From an uncultured Bacteroidales bacterium (GTDB lineage Bacteria; Bacteroidota; Bacteroidia; Bacteroidales; UBA932): a stretch of 37,139 bases of DNA. Made by a program: the position numbers and the translations under genes. The stretch's first letter is position 1. Each line of letters starts with the position of its first letter. This document shows positions 23,385 through 32,185 of the stretch, piece by piece. The stretch covers positions 1-37,139 of the forward strand of contig CAMFBM010000024.1 in NCBI GenBank assembly GCA_945948555.1. Reading direction: 5' to 3'. The notes under the pieces are model-generated. The model was not told where the DNA came from and searched no databases. It was given only the letters and a program-made list of their open reading frames with translations.

Positions 23385-24773
23385 TTATCCGTTGCGCTTG
23401 AGATTTTCGATGTAGCGGCTGATGCGCATCAGTTCCCCGGGGATGTTGATGCGCTGGGGACAATGCGATTCAGTCATACATTTGCGGCACTGGATGCACC
23501 TGTCCGCCTGACGCAGTTTCGGAATAGCCCTGTCGTAACTGATCAGAAAGGCACGGCGGTTCTTCCGGTAGTTCTCATCCTGACTGTCCGCCGAGACAAA
23601 TCCCTCATTGACACATCTGTTGTAATGCTCGAAAACAGCAGGAATGTCCAGTCCGTAAGGACAAGGCATACAGTATTTGCAGCCGGTACAGCTGACAATC
23701 GGGTACTGATGCATCAGCTCGGCCATACTGTCAAGGAAATCCTTTTCTGAATCTGTCAGTTCGACAAGCGGAGTGTAGGTCCGGATATTGTCCTGAAGAT
23801 GCTCCATATATGTCATTCCGCTCAACACCGTCTGCACATTCCTGTGTGAGGCAGCAAAGCGGAAGGCCCAGGATGCAACGGATTTCTGAGGTTCCATCTC
23901 CTTGAACATCCGGGCGATGTGGTCCGGAACCTTTGAGAGCCTGCCTCCAAGAAGAGGTTCCATCACCATCACCGGAAGGTCGTGTTCCTCCAGAATCGCA
24001 TACAGGTCTGAGGCATTGGCATCCTTTCCCCTGGCATAGTGCCAGTCCAACCAGTTCAGCTGAATCATCACGAAATCAAATAGATTTTCCCCGGTTCTGG
24101 CCTTGTACTCCTCGTGGTAATCCATCATTTGCTGAAGATTCGGCCGGTTGCTGTGGAAGGAGAAACCAAGATGACGTATGACTCCCCTGTTCCTTTGTTC
24201 AATACAGTAGTCCAGGATGCCGTTTTTCACAAATCTGTTCTCAAAATACTCCCTTCCGCCAGTGATGCTGTGAAGCAGATAATAGTCTATGTAATCGGTC
24301 ATCAGGTTTTTGAGGGAATTTGAGAGCATTTCCCTGGCAAACTCCAGATTGTGAGTGCTTTTGTTGAAGTTTGACAACTTTGTCGCCAGGAAATAGGATT
24401 CGCGCGGGTAACGGCTCAAGGCCAGGGCGGATGCCCGCTCGGACTTGCCCTCAAGATAGACAGGAGCCGTGTCGTAGTAGTTGACACCGTGCTGCATTGC
24501 ACAGTCAATCAGCTCATTAACCTGTTCCTGGTCAATAATTTCATTCCCGTCATCATCCTTGGTCATCGGCCAGCGCATACATCCGTAAGCCAGAATGGAG
24601 ACATCCTGACCGGTCTTGGGGTCCTTCCGGCAGGTTACAGGCCCAAGAGGCAATTCTTCTGCGGACTGGTCTGACCCACTCCCCTTCGGGGCACATCCAA
24701 CAGCTGCGGCAGCTGTCACAACAGCACCGGTTGCACTTCTTTTGAGAAAATCCCTTCTTGAAATATTTTCCAT
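23385..24773 (-). CDS. Aldo/keto reductase with C-terminal ferredoxin domain, Tat/lipoprotein signal
   Basis: The 462-residue protein starts with a twin-arginine signal (SRRDFLKRSA) followed by a Cys at residue 27 in a lipobox-like context. The aldo/keto reductase barrel follows: YDTAPVYLEGKSERA with the catalytic Tyr, DYYLLHSI, HLGFSFH. The C-terminus holds CTGCKYCMPCP and CIQCRKCMTESHCP, binding sites for iron-sulfur clusters. Enzymes of this layout are common in anaerobic Bacteroidota. The electron source is probably the NapH-like membrane protein two bases upstream. Substrate is unknown. Confidence 0.88.
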   Translation of the reverse strand: MENISRRDFLKRSATGAVVTAAAAVGCAPKGSGSDQSAEELPLGPVTCRKDPKTGQDVSILAYGCMRWPMTKDDDGNEIIDQEQVNELIDCAMQHGVNYYDTAPVYLEGKSERASALALSRYPRESYFLATKLSNFNKSTHNLEFAREMLSNSLKNLMTDYIDYYLLHSITGGREYFENRFVKNGILDYCIEQRNRGVIRHLGFSFHSNRPNLQQMMDYHEEYKARTGENLFDFVMIQLNWLDWHYARGKDANASDLYAILEEHDLPVMVMEPLLGGRLSKVPDHIARMFKEMEPQKSVASWAFRFAASHRNVQTVLSGMTYMEHLQDNIRTYTPLVELTDSEKDFLDSMAELMHQYPIVSCTGCKYCMPCPYGLDIPAVFEHYNRCVNEGFVSADSQDENYRKNRRAFLISYDRAIPKLRQADRCIQCRKCMTESHCPQRINIPGELMRISRYIENLKRNG

Positions 24774-24775
24774 AA

Positions 24776-26344
24776 TCAGATTGTCTTATGAACCAGATGA
24801 CCTTCAACATGTATTGCCGGGAAAGGCTGCGACGGACAGAGATACTCGCAGGCTCCGCAGCCGATGCACCTCTCCTCATTCACTGTAGGAATGCGGAGGG
24901 ATCTTTCATCTTCCGGATTGAGTTTCACCAATTTGATTGCCCCTACAGGACATCTGCGCGCACAGTTGCCGCAACTGACCCCGTCAGTCTTCACGACGCA
25001 ATTGTCAAGATTGACGACTGCGTGACCGATCTGTGTCGAGGATTTCTCTTCCCGGGTGATTTCAAAAATGGCATTGTTGGGGCAGACCTCGGCACATCTG
25101 GTGCATTCCGGACGGCAGAATCCCCTTTCGTACGACATTTCAGGCTGCATAAAGGTGTCCAGGGCAGTTGACGGCCTCAGAACGTCATTCGGGCAGACAC
25201 TTACACACAGCTGGCAGGCCGTGCAATGCTGGGAGAAATGCCTGAGGGAAACCGCACCGGCCGGTTTGAGAGGAGTCTGCCTTCTGAAAGGCTTGCGCTG
25301 GGTCACTTCGGCAAGTCCACCGTCGAGCTTGACTTCCTGGGCTTTCAACGCGGCTGAGCCAGCTGCAATCAGGGCTCCTGTCACAAAGGCCCTCCTGCCT
25401 GCATCTTCCGGTTTTACTGTCCCGGCTCCGGAAGTTGCGGTGTTCGGTGCTTTTTCTGTCTTGGATTCAGAATTTACAGTGTCCGCTGCCAGAGGCTTTC
25501 GGGAAGAGACCTTGCCCCAGCGCCATCCGTAACTCACTGCTCCCCTGTGGCAATGGCTGACACAATCCAGGCAGACAACACAACGGCTCGAATCCACCCT
25601 GTGAGAGTCAATATTGATGCACGATGACTTGCAGCCTTTCTCACACAGCCTGCATCCGTTGCATTTCTGAGTGTCGAAGCGGATTCCGAAAAGCGAGAAC
25701 CTTGAGACAAGTCCCAGCAGTGACCCGACCGGACAGATGCTGTTGCAGTAAGTTCTGCCGCCGGTCCAGGCAAGGACACAGACTACAATGAGAGTCGTCA
25801 GGGCCACAAGGAAGGTCGGGAGTGATTTGAGCCAGACAGTCTTGTCATAGAAAGCGTAACTGTCAGCCCTCTCGGCCAGATATGCCAGAGCATTGTTTCC
25901 CCATTGCCAGAAGGGTGAAAACAAGTTGCTCATTATGCGGCCGAATGCACTGTAGGGATCAAGCAGCGAAGCGACAAATCCACCGACCGGCGCAATGAGA
26001 GCCACAAGGAATAGCACCAGAATCATATATCGGAGCACATTGAGAGGCTTCTTCCAGCCGAATCTGTAACGGTTCTTCTTTTTGATTCGGTTCCTTATTC
26101 CTGAAACTCCGTCCTGGAAGATTCCAAGCGGGCAGATTACCGAGCAATAGACCCTTCCCGTCACAAAAGTCAGCAACACAAGTGCAATTATGGCCCCGAG
26201 ATTTACCGCAAGAACCGCCGGAACGAACTGAATCTCGGCAATCCATCCAAGCCAGGCGTGAACACTGCCCGTAAAATCCAGAAAAAGCAGCGATGCTCCC
26301 ACAAGCATCACCACCGCCAATGTTATTCTTATTTTTCTCAACAT
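24776..26344 (-). CDS. NapH-like membrane protein with ferredoxin domains
   Basis: The 522-residue protein has an N-terminal membrane part with about four helices and two CxxxCP motifs (YCSVICP at 66-72, YCNSICP), as in NapH/MauN quinol-linked proteins. Several ferredoxin motifs follow: CNGCRLCEKGC, CVVCLDCVSHC, CTACQLCVSVCP, CTRCAEVCP, CGNCARRCP and CIGCGACEYLCP. A second hydrophobic stretch (FVTGALIAAGSAAL) precedes the later set, like a fusion of NapH to a NapG-type ferredoxin. It likely passes electrons from quinol to the adjacent reductase. Part of its 5' end is duplicated at 27206-27384. Confidence 0.85.
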   Translation of the reverse strand: MLRKIRITLAVVMLVGASLLFLDFTGSVHAWLGWIAEIQFVPAVLAVNLGAIIALVLLTFVTGRVYCSVICPLGIFQDGVSGIRNRIKKKNRYRFGWKKPLNVLRYMILVLFLVALIAPVGGFVASLLDPYSAFGRIMSNLFSPFWQWGNNALAYLAERADSYAFYDKTVWLKSLPTFLVALTTLIVVCVLAWTGGRTYCNSICPVGSLLGLVSRFSLFGIRFDTQKCNGCRLCEKGCKSSCINIDSHRVDSSRCVVCLDCVSHCHRGAVSYGWRWGKVSSRKPLAADTVNSESKTEKAPNTATSGAGTVKPEDAGRRAFVTGALIAAGSAALKAQEVKLDGGLAEVTQRKPFRRQTPLKPAGAVSLRHFSQHCTACQLCVSVCPNDVLRPSTALDTFMQPEMSYERGFCRPECTRCAEVCPNNAIFEITREEKSSTQIGHAVVNLDNCVVKTDGVSCGNCARRCPVGAIKLVKLNPEDERSLRIPTVNEERCIGCGACEYLCPSQPFPAIHVEGHLVHKTI

Positions 26345-26366
26345 AGCATTATCTAGTGAGGAATCT

Positions 26367-27089
26367 TCAAAAAATTACCTTAACTTTTTCAACAAACACC
26401 TCCCAAGGCATTGCGCAAATCTCGCCAGGGAGGGGAAGGCGGCGCGAGGATGCCGCGATGGGGTTGCTGCAGGAAGAAGCTGGAAGACGGCGGGAGGGTT
26501 CTTTGGAGATGAGCACCACGGGAAGACCTGCAGCGGCGGCACCACCGTCAGTTGCGGACTTGTCACCGACCATCAAAGTCTCACCCGGTGCAGTTCCAAG
26601 GGCAGCGCAGGCATTCAGAAAGACCTCACGGCAAGGCTTAAGGCCACCCAGCGAAGGAGACTCCCAGACCTTGTCAAAATCCTCAACGGAAAGCCCCACA
26701 GCCTCCAGTTTCTCAGGAACTGCGCTGTAATCCGAAAGCAATGCTACCCTGCATCCTGCAGAACGGAGCCCGCAGAGGAGTTCCTTCAGGCCCGGACGCG
26801 GAGTCATCCTCTCCCTGATGATTTTCACCTGCGATGGCATATATCTTTCATAGAACCACTTCCGGCATCTGCTGGCGGCAGTCTGAGACCCACTGCCCAT
26901 CAGAAAGAACAACTTTGAATAATAATCTTCAGCACCTCCAAAGAACTTTCCCTGCAGCATCTTTCTGCATCGTCTCTCCGCTGCCAGCATCCTCAGATGA
27001 AGGGGATCCGCAAGAATCAGCCGCAACGGAAAATGACGGGACTCGTACAAAGTCCCGTCGAGATCGAATATCACTGCCTTGATTTCCAT
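26367..27089 (-). CDS. HAD-family hydrolase
   Basis: The 240-residue protein has FDLDGTLYE with nucleophile Asp9 and Asp11, SDYSAVP, LKPCREVF and MVGDKSATD, all four HAD motifs. A helical cap lies between residues 20 and 100. It is probably a phosphoglycolate-like or sugar phosphatase. The Ala-rich segment (DGGAAAAGLPVV) is normal, and the end is slightly unusual in base composition. It stands 22 bases ahead of the NapH-like gene, likely cotranscribed. Confidence 0.85.
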   Translation of the reverse strand: MEIKAVIFDLDGTLYESRHFPLRLILADPLHLRMLAAERRCRKMLQGKFFGGAEDYYSKLFFLMGSGSQTAASRCRKWFYERYMPSQVKIIRERMTPRPGLKELLCGLRSAGCRVALLSDYSAVPEKLEAVGLSVEDFDKVWESPSLGGLKPCREVFLNACAALGTAPGETLMVGDKSATDGGAAAAGLPVVLISKEPSRRLPASSCSNPIAASSRRLPLPGEICAMPWEVFVEKVKVIF

Positions 27090-27120
27090 AAGGCAAAGGT
27101 AAATATTTTTTCAGAAATCA

Positions 27121-27408
27121 CTAGAAACAGAAGATATCGAATGTCCCCATATACATCAGAAAGGATAGCCCACACCGAAATGGATTGTGTAGCCGTCTCG
27201 TCACCAGAGTCAGCAACACAAGTGCAATTGCGGCCCCAAGATTTAATGCAAGCACCGCCGGAATGAACTGAATCTCAGCAATCCATCCAAGCCAGGCGTG
27301 CACCGTGCCCGTAAAATCCAGAATCAGCAGCGATGCCCCCAGAAGCATCACCACCGCCATTGTGATTCTGATTTTTCTCAACATCGAATTAGTTTTGAAT
27401 ATTTTCAA
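27121..27408 (-). pseudogene. Chimeric fragment: NapH-like start joined to tamL 3' end
   Basis: The frame starts with MLRKIRIT at 27384 and runs 62 residues nearly like the NapH-like protein (54 of 62 identical) before changing to RRLHNPFRCG. That tail is the 3' end of tamL read in another frame: bases 27156-27201 are identical to 28379-28424. No cysteine motif remains, so it cannot act as an electron carrier. It is a duplication scar between HAD and oxyR. Confidence 0.8.
27156..27201. repeat. 46-base direct repeat, copy 1
   Basis: It is identical to 28379-28424, which is the 3' end of tamL including its stop codon. This copy is in the chimeric scar. Confidence 0.9.
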
Positions 27409-27424
27409 GTTAAGGAATATGAAA

Positions 27425-28351
27425 TTACAAGCTAATGGCGAATTTCTTCAGCCGGGAATCAAGCATTTTTTCAGGTATGATGCATTTCACGGCTGAGGCG
27501 ACCTCATTGAGTAGCCCCTCGCGGACATAGTCCTTTCTGATTACCAGGGAAATCTCCCTGACAACATCCGGCTTGACAAGGTGGCGGATGTTCCGTCTCT
27601 GAGTCTCGGACAGGTAAGGAACATGCAATTCAGGAATGACGGTGTAGCCGCCATTCTCATCCACAATCCTGACCAGGGAATCAATGCTGCCGGCCTCATA
27701 GATTGCCGTGTAGTCCGAGCAGCCGTGACAGAAATTCATCACCTGGGTTCTGAGGCAGTTGCCCTCGGCAAGAAGCCACAGATGTTTGGAAGGCATTTCT
27801 CCCGAAGGAATCTCATCCTGGAGGGACAGCGATTCAGACGGGGAGACATAGAGTTCAAACCTCTCGTAATAGAGAGGGATCTCAAGCAGATTGTAGTTCT
27901 GCGAGGGCGTGGCCATAATTGCCATGTCTATTTCCGCCTTTAGGAGTTTGTCCACCAGGTCGCAGGTCTGCAGTTCGTAGGCATGCAGAAGGATGTCCGG
28001 ACTGTCGTCCCTGATTTTCCGGATGAGTTTCGGAAGCAGGTAGGAAGCCACCGTCGGAATCATCGCCAGTTGGATTTTCCCGCATGAACGCTGTTTTTCC
28101 GAAAGAGTGATCTCGCGAAGCTGCTCCAGGTTGAAAAGCACCACCCTGGCCTGGGCGATGATTGCCTCACCGGCTGCAGTGGGTTTCGTTGGATGTGCGT
28201 CACGGTCGAAGATGACGGTGTCCAGTTCCTCCTCAAGTTTCTTGATCATCATGCTCAAGGTGGACTGGGAGACCCCGCAGGATTCCGCCGCCTTCACGAA
28301 ATGACGGTATTTGTCAACCGCCACGACATATTCCATCTGTTGTATGGTCAT
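27425..28351 (-). CDS. oxyR: OxyR-type LysR regulator
   Basis: The 308-residue protein starts with a LysR helix-turn-helix (FVKAAESCGVSQSTLSMMIKKLEEEL). The redox pair is Cys199 and Cys208 in GNCLRTQVMNFC, the same numbering as E. coli OxyR. A further cluster, HGC, follows. It senses peroxide and controls catalase and thiol genes. Only 27 bases separate it from tamL upstream on the same strand, so it may be read through. Confidence 0.93.
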   Translation of the reverse strand: MTIQQMEYVVAVDKYRHFVKAAESCGVSQSTLSMMIKKLEEELDTVIFDRDAHPTKPTAAGEAIIAQARVVLFNLEQLREITLSEKQRSCGKIQLAMIPTVASYLLPKLIRKIRDDSPDILLHAYELQTCDLVDKLLKAEIDMAIMATPSQNYNLLEIPLYYERFELYVSPSESLSLQDEIPSGEMPSKHLWLLAEGNCLRTQVMNFCHGCSDYTAIYEAGSIDSLVRIVDENGGYTVIPELHVPYLSETQRRNIRHLVKPDVVREISLVIRKDYVREGLLNEVASAVKCIIPEKMLDSRLKKFAISL

Positions 28352-28378
28352 AACTGAAAAATTTACTAAAACGTATTG

Positions 28379-28424
28379 TCAGAAAGGATAGCCCACACCG
28401 AAATGGATTGTGTAGCCGTCTCGT
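28379..28424. repeat. 46-base direct repeat, copy 2
   Basis: It spans the last codons and stop of tamL and matches 27156-27201 exactly. Confidence 0.9.
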
Positions 28425-30556
28425 TTGAACCATTGTGAAGGAGGGAGCCAGGAGTATTCCCTTGCAGGGTCGTGCAATTTCAATCCGAGGTCAACCCTCA
28501 GGACGAGGAAGTCAAAGTCCAGACGGATTCCTGCGCCCCAGTTCATTGCGATTGACCTGAAGAAGTCAGTGCCAATAAGGGATGAACGGTCTGAGGCAGA
28601 GGAAATCTCGTTAAAGGTCCAGACGTTTCCGGCATCGACAAAAACCGCGCCTGCAATCTTCCAGAACATCTTGAAACGGTACTCGGCATTCATTTCCAAT
28701 TTTATGTCTCCAGTCTGATTCGGGATGCTGAATGTGGTGTCCTTAGGAACGGTTCCAGGGCCCACGGACCTTGCCTGCCATCCCCTGAGGCTGTTCGCAC
28801 CACCGACATAGAAATGTTTTTCGAAAGGCAGGGCAGAACTGTTCCCGTAGGCATATCCCACACCGCCGACTGCCCTCAGGGCAACCGCCTGGCCGTCATT
28901 CCTACCAAACCTCCACGTCCTGGCCACGGTCAGCTCTCCCTTCACATATTGGGAGAAAGGAGTCTTCCAAATCAGTCCGGCACCGCTTTCATCCTTTACC
29001 ATCAGAGGTTTGAACGCGCTGAGAAGATTGCCGGATATGTCGAACTGAAACCTTGTGTAGAAATAGGAGGTCTTCGGATTGACATCGGCATTGGTCGTGT
29101 AGTAGAGCGAACCTCCAAGCCCAAGGTCAAAGTGGTTCTGGTAGGAGTTCTTCATGAAAGGATCCCCCTCCAGTGACTTGTAGAAGGTGTCATCGAGGTT
29201 GAACAGACGCACGATGTTCAGCTGGGCAGGGTAAAACTGGTAGAAGAAACGACCCTTCAGACTGCCGTTGTAGCCGTAGGAAAGGGAAATTATGTTCCTT
29301 GTGTACTCCGGACGGTTCTGGTAGTTGTAGGAGACATTGATGTCGGTGCGCGGGATGGATGGTCCCTGGAAAAGGCGGTAGGGCAGGCCAAGAAATTTCG
29401 GGAAACTCAGACCTGCGGACACACCGAATTCGTTGGATTTCGTGCTGTTGTTGAACTTGAACTGGAAGTTGCCCATAAAACTCAGACTAAGCCATTCCCC
29501 GCCCCGGAAAATGTTCTTGTGATAATAGGACAGCTGCGGGGAGATACCCATCAGCCCCGTCGAGTTCACAGAAGCTTCAAGATTCACCTTGAAGCCCTGC
29601 AGCTTTGTCTGACTCAATGAAATCTCACAATTCACCCTGTCTTCCGAGACCTTCGTGGAACTTATGTTGATTCCACTGAACATCCTGAGGGAGGAAATCC
29701 TCGAATATGTGTTGTTGATGACAGTCTCGGAATAAGTCTGCCCGGGGAGGATTGTGTTGAGATCCCTGAGAACTTTCTCTCTGATTTTCAAACTCTTGGG
29801 ATAGGTGATTTCAACATTTCCAAAAGAATACTTCCGGAACGGAACCGCATCCCTGGGAGTCTCGTTCCTGGTGTATTCGTTGATTTTCAGCTCAAGGACG
29901 ACCGAGTCCGGAATGCTCAGAGTGTCTGCCTCAAAGAAATAGAAGTTCTTGTTGAAGCCGTAGAAACCCCTGTTTCTGAGAACAGCGCTCGAACGCTCCG
30001 CCTCCTGCTCCAGGGTATGCTCGGAGAGGTACATCCCCTCCCTCACAGTTGAATTGAGGGTATCCGCGAAAAATTCCTCCGCAAGGGGACCATCGGGAAC
30101 GCTGTAGCGGATTTCCTTGATAGGCAATCTTTTGCCAAGGATTACATCATACCTTACTTTAACTCTTCTCTTTCGGACTTCCACAGTGCCGTTCACCTGT
30201 GACCCGTAATAGCCGAGATACTCCAGATGCCTGCGGATGTTTGCCTCAGAATTGTCAACCTGATCCGGGTCATAGACAACCGGGGCCACACCTATTTTCC
30301 TGACGAACTTGTCCCAGCCCTTTCCCTTGCCGTTCTGCCAGTTGTAAACGTTCAGGAAAGGATTCCATCCGAAAATGAAGTAGGAATTCGGTTTCTGCTT
30401 GATATAGGGCTCAATGTTTCCGGCATTGAACTTCTTGTCGTTGACCACATTGACCGTGTTCTTCGCAAGACGGTACTCCCCATCCTGCAAAACCCTCGTG
30501 GTACTGCAGGAGACTGCCGCCAACAGGACGGACGCTATGAGGAACAGACGCTTCAT
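28379..30556 (-). CDS. tamL: TamL-like BamA/TamA-family outer-membrane lipoprotein
   Basis: The 725-residue protein from the ATG at 30556 has a lipoprotein signal (LLAAVSC) and STTRVLQDGEYRLAKNTV, the usual opening of Bacteroidota TamL. Several POTRA-like repeats follow (DNSEANIRRHLEYLGYYGSQV; GMYLSEHTLEQEAERSSAVLRNRGFYGF), then a BamA-type barrel with FEKHFYVGGANSLRGWQARSVGPG, like the conserved VRGF/Y loop. It ends in Phe. It probably inserts or exports outer-membrane proteins. TamL proteins are lipidated, unlike TamA. Confidence 0.87.
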   Translation of the reverse strand: MKRLFLIASVLLAAVSCSTTRVLQDGEYRLAKNTVNVVNDKKFNAGNIEPYIKQKPNSYFIFGWNPFLNVYNWQNGKGKGWDKFVRKIGVAPVVYDPDQVDNSEANIRRHLEYLGYYGSQVNGTVEVRKRRVKVRYDVILGKRLPIKEIRYSVPDGPLAEEFFADTLNSTVREGMYLSEHTLEQEAERSSAVLRNRGFYGFNKNFYFFEADTLSIPDSVVLELKINEYTRNETPRDAVPFRKYSFGNVEITYPKSLKIREKVLRDLNTILPGQTYSETVINNTYSRISSLRMFSGINISSTKVSEDRVNCEISLSQTKLQGFKVNLEASVNSTGLMGISPQLSYYHKNIFRGGEWLSLSFMGNFQFKFNNSTKSNEFGVSAGLSFPKFLGLPYRLFQGPSIPRTDINVSYNYQNRPEYTRNIISLSYGYNGSLKGRFFYQFYPAQLNIVRLFNLDDTFYKSLEGDPFMKNSYQNHFDLGLGGSLYYTTNADVNPKTSYFYTRFQFDISGNLLSAFKPLMVKDESGAGLIWKTPFSQYVKGELTVARTWRFGRNDGQAVALRAVGGVGYAYGNSSALPFEKHFYVGGANSLRGWQARSVGPGTVPKDTTFSIPNQTGDIKLEMNAEYRFKMFWKIAGAVFVDAGNVWTFNEISSASDRSSLIGTDFFRSIAMNWGAGIRLDFDFLVLRVDLGLKLHDPAREYSWLPPSQWFKRDGYTIHFGVGYPF

Positions 30557-30607
30557 CGACAAGACGTGCCGGAGCCGTGCAACCGGACACAAACGCAAAC
30601 ATCTTAC

Positions 30608-30638
30608 AAATTTAGGCCAATCCGCCGGAAAGACAAAA
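30608..30638 (-). promoter_or_regulatory. Promoter of tamL
   Basis: On the minus strand TTTG (plus 30635-30638) and TAAATTTG (plus 30608-30615) are 19 bases apart, a good match to the Bacteroidota consensus, 52 bases ahead of the tamL ATG. Confidence 0.6.
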
Positions 30639-30676
30639 TTTTACAATAAAAATATAGGAATAATGAATATATATAA

Positions 30677-30684
30677 TATCTTTG
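30677..30684 (+). promoter_or_regulatory. Possible -7 box of the decarboxylase gene
   Basis: TATCTTTG matches TAnnTTTG, 74 bases before the decarboxylase ATG. The -33 region is weak. Confidence 0.4.
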
Positions 30685-30757
30685 TTGCCCGATTTTCAAT
30701 CCGAGTGAATCGGATTGGATAAAAAGAGTATAATCCGACTTAATTACTTCAACTGAA

Positions 30758-32152
30758 ATGAAAGACAAGTACATTGATTTGATTAACCAGACATTTGAGT
30801 TTCCACAGGACGAGTTCCGTGTTGAGAACGGCATACTGTATTTTCACGACATCAGTATGATGGACATAATCAATCAGTACGGAACACCGCTCAAAATAAC
30901 GTATCTGCCGAAAATATCATCCCAGATCCAGCGCGCCAAGAGGATGTTCAATGTGGCAATGGCAAAGGTGGACTACCAGGGTTCCTACCATTACTGCTAC
31001 TGCACCAAGAGTTCCCACTTTGAATTCATAATGAGGGAGGCCCTCAAGAACGACATCCATCTTGAGACATCCTCAGCGTTCGACCTGAACCTGATAGAGG
31101 CTCTTGAGAACGAGGGAGTCGTGGACAAGGACCTGTTCATCGTCTGCAACGGATTCAAGAAGGCGGCCTACATCGACAACATCGCCAACTTCGTCAACAG
31201 CGGCTGGAGGAACATCATCCCCGTGCTCGACAACATGAACGAGTACAACCAGCTGAACGACCTTGTGGACCTTCCGATCAACCTCGGCATCCGCATTGCT
31301 TCGGAGGAGGAGCCGACATTCGACTTCTACACCTCCCGCCTCGGAATCCGCTACAGTGACATAGTGCCTTTCTACGAGAATGTCATCAGCAAGAGCAGCA
31401 AGTTCCACCTGAAGATGCTCCACTTCTTCATCAACACCGGAATCAGGGACACGGCTTACTACTGGAACGAACTCGCAAAGTGCGTGACAGTCTATTGCGA
31501 CCTCAAGGCAATCTGCCCTGAGCTGGACTCCCTGAACATCGGAGGAGGCTTCCCGATCAAGAACTCCCTTGCGATGGATTTTGACTACGAGTATATGGCG
31601 GAGGAGATCATCAGCCAGATCAAGATAATGTGCAACGCACGCGGAGTGCAGGAGCCGAACATCTTCACAGAATTCGGAAGTTTCACGGTCGGTGAGTCCG
31701 GAGCGACAATATTCCAGATTCTGGACGTAAAACAGCAGAACGACAGGGAAAGATGGTATATGATTGACAACTCTTTCATGACCACCCTGCCTGACACCTG
31801 GGGAATAAAGCAGAGGTTCATTCTCCTTCCTATAAACAAATGGAACGACAAGTACCAGAGGGTGTTCCTCGGAGGACTGACCTGCGACAGCCAAGACTAC
31901 TACAACGCCGATGCGCACGCCAACGCCATCTTCCTCCCGAAAATCGAGCACAACGAGGATCCGCTCTACATCGGATTCTTCCACACCGGAGCCTATCAGG
32001 AGTCGATTGCAGGCTATGGCGGAATCCAGCACTGCCTCCAGCCTGCTCCTAAGCACATCATCATTGACAGGGACGAGAACGGTGACTACACCACCAAGCT
32101 GTTCAGCAAGGAACAGACCTACAAGTCTATGCTCAAGATTCTCGGATACTAG
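30758..32152 (+). CDS. Fold-III PLP decarboxylase (Orn/Lys/Arg/DAP family)
   Basis: The 464-residue protein is an alanine-racemase-fold PLP decarboxylase: PLP Lys84 in YCTKSSHF, HFFINTGIRD, NIGGGFPI, and the catalytic Cys376 in LTCDSQD. The phosphate-binding EPGR of the family is EFGS here (residues 305-308), as far as I recall a feature of a Bacteroidota subgroup usually called arginine decarboxylase. It would feed polyamine synthesis. Substrate (arginine, carboxynorspermidine or other) cannot be fixed. The RNA methyltransferase follows by 33 bases. Confidence 0.8.
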   Translation: MKDKYIDLINQTFEFPQDEFRVENGILYFHDISMMDIINQYGTPLKITYLPKISSQIQRAKRMFNVAMAKVDYQGSYHYCYCTKSSHFEFIMREALKNDIHLETSSAFDLNLIEALENEGVVDKDLFIVCNGFKKAAYIDNIANFVNSGWRNIIPVLDNMNEYNQLNDLVDLPINLGIRIASEEEPTFDFYTSRLGIRYSDIVPFYENVISKSSKFHLKMLHFFINTGIRDTAYYWNELAKCVTVYCDLKAICPELDSLNIGGGFPIKNSLAMDFDYEYMAEEIISQIKIMCNARGVQEPNIFTEFGSFTVGESGATIFQILDVKQQNDRERWYMIDNSFMTTLPDTWGIKQRFILLPINKWNDKYQRVFLGGLTCDSQDYYNADAHANAIFLPKIEHNEDPLYIGFFHTGAYQESIAGYGGIQHCLQPAPKHIIIDRDENGDYTTKLFSKEQTYKSMLKILGY

Positions 32153-32185
32153 ATTTCCCGGCTGCGAAAGAAAGAACTATGGGAT

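Noticed and set aside
31073..32056. 327-codon minus-strand frame opposite the decarboxylase
   Set aside because: A mirror of the strongly biased decarboxylase codons; it has no protein family features.
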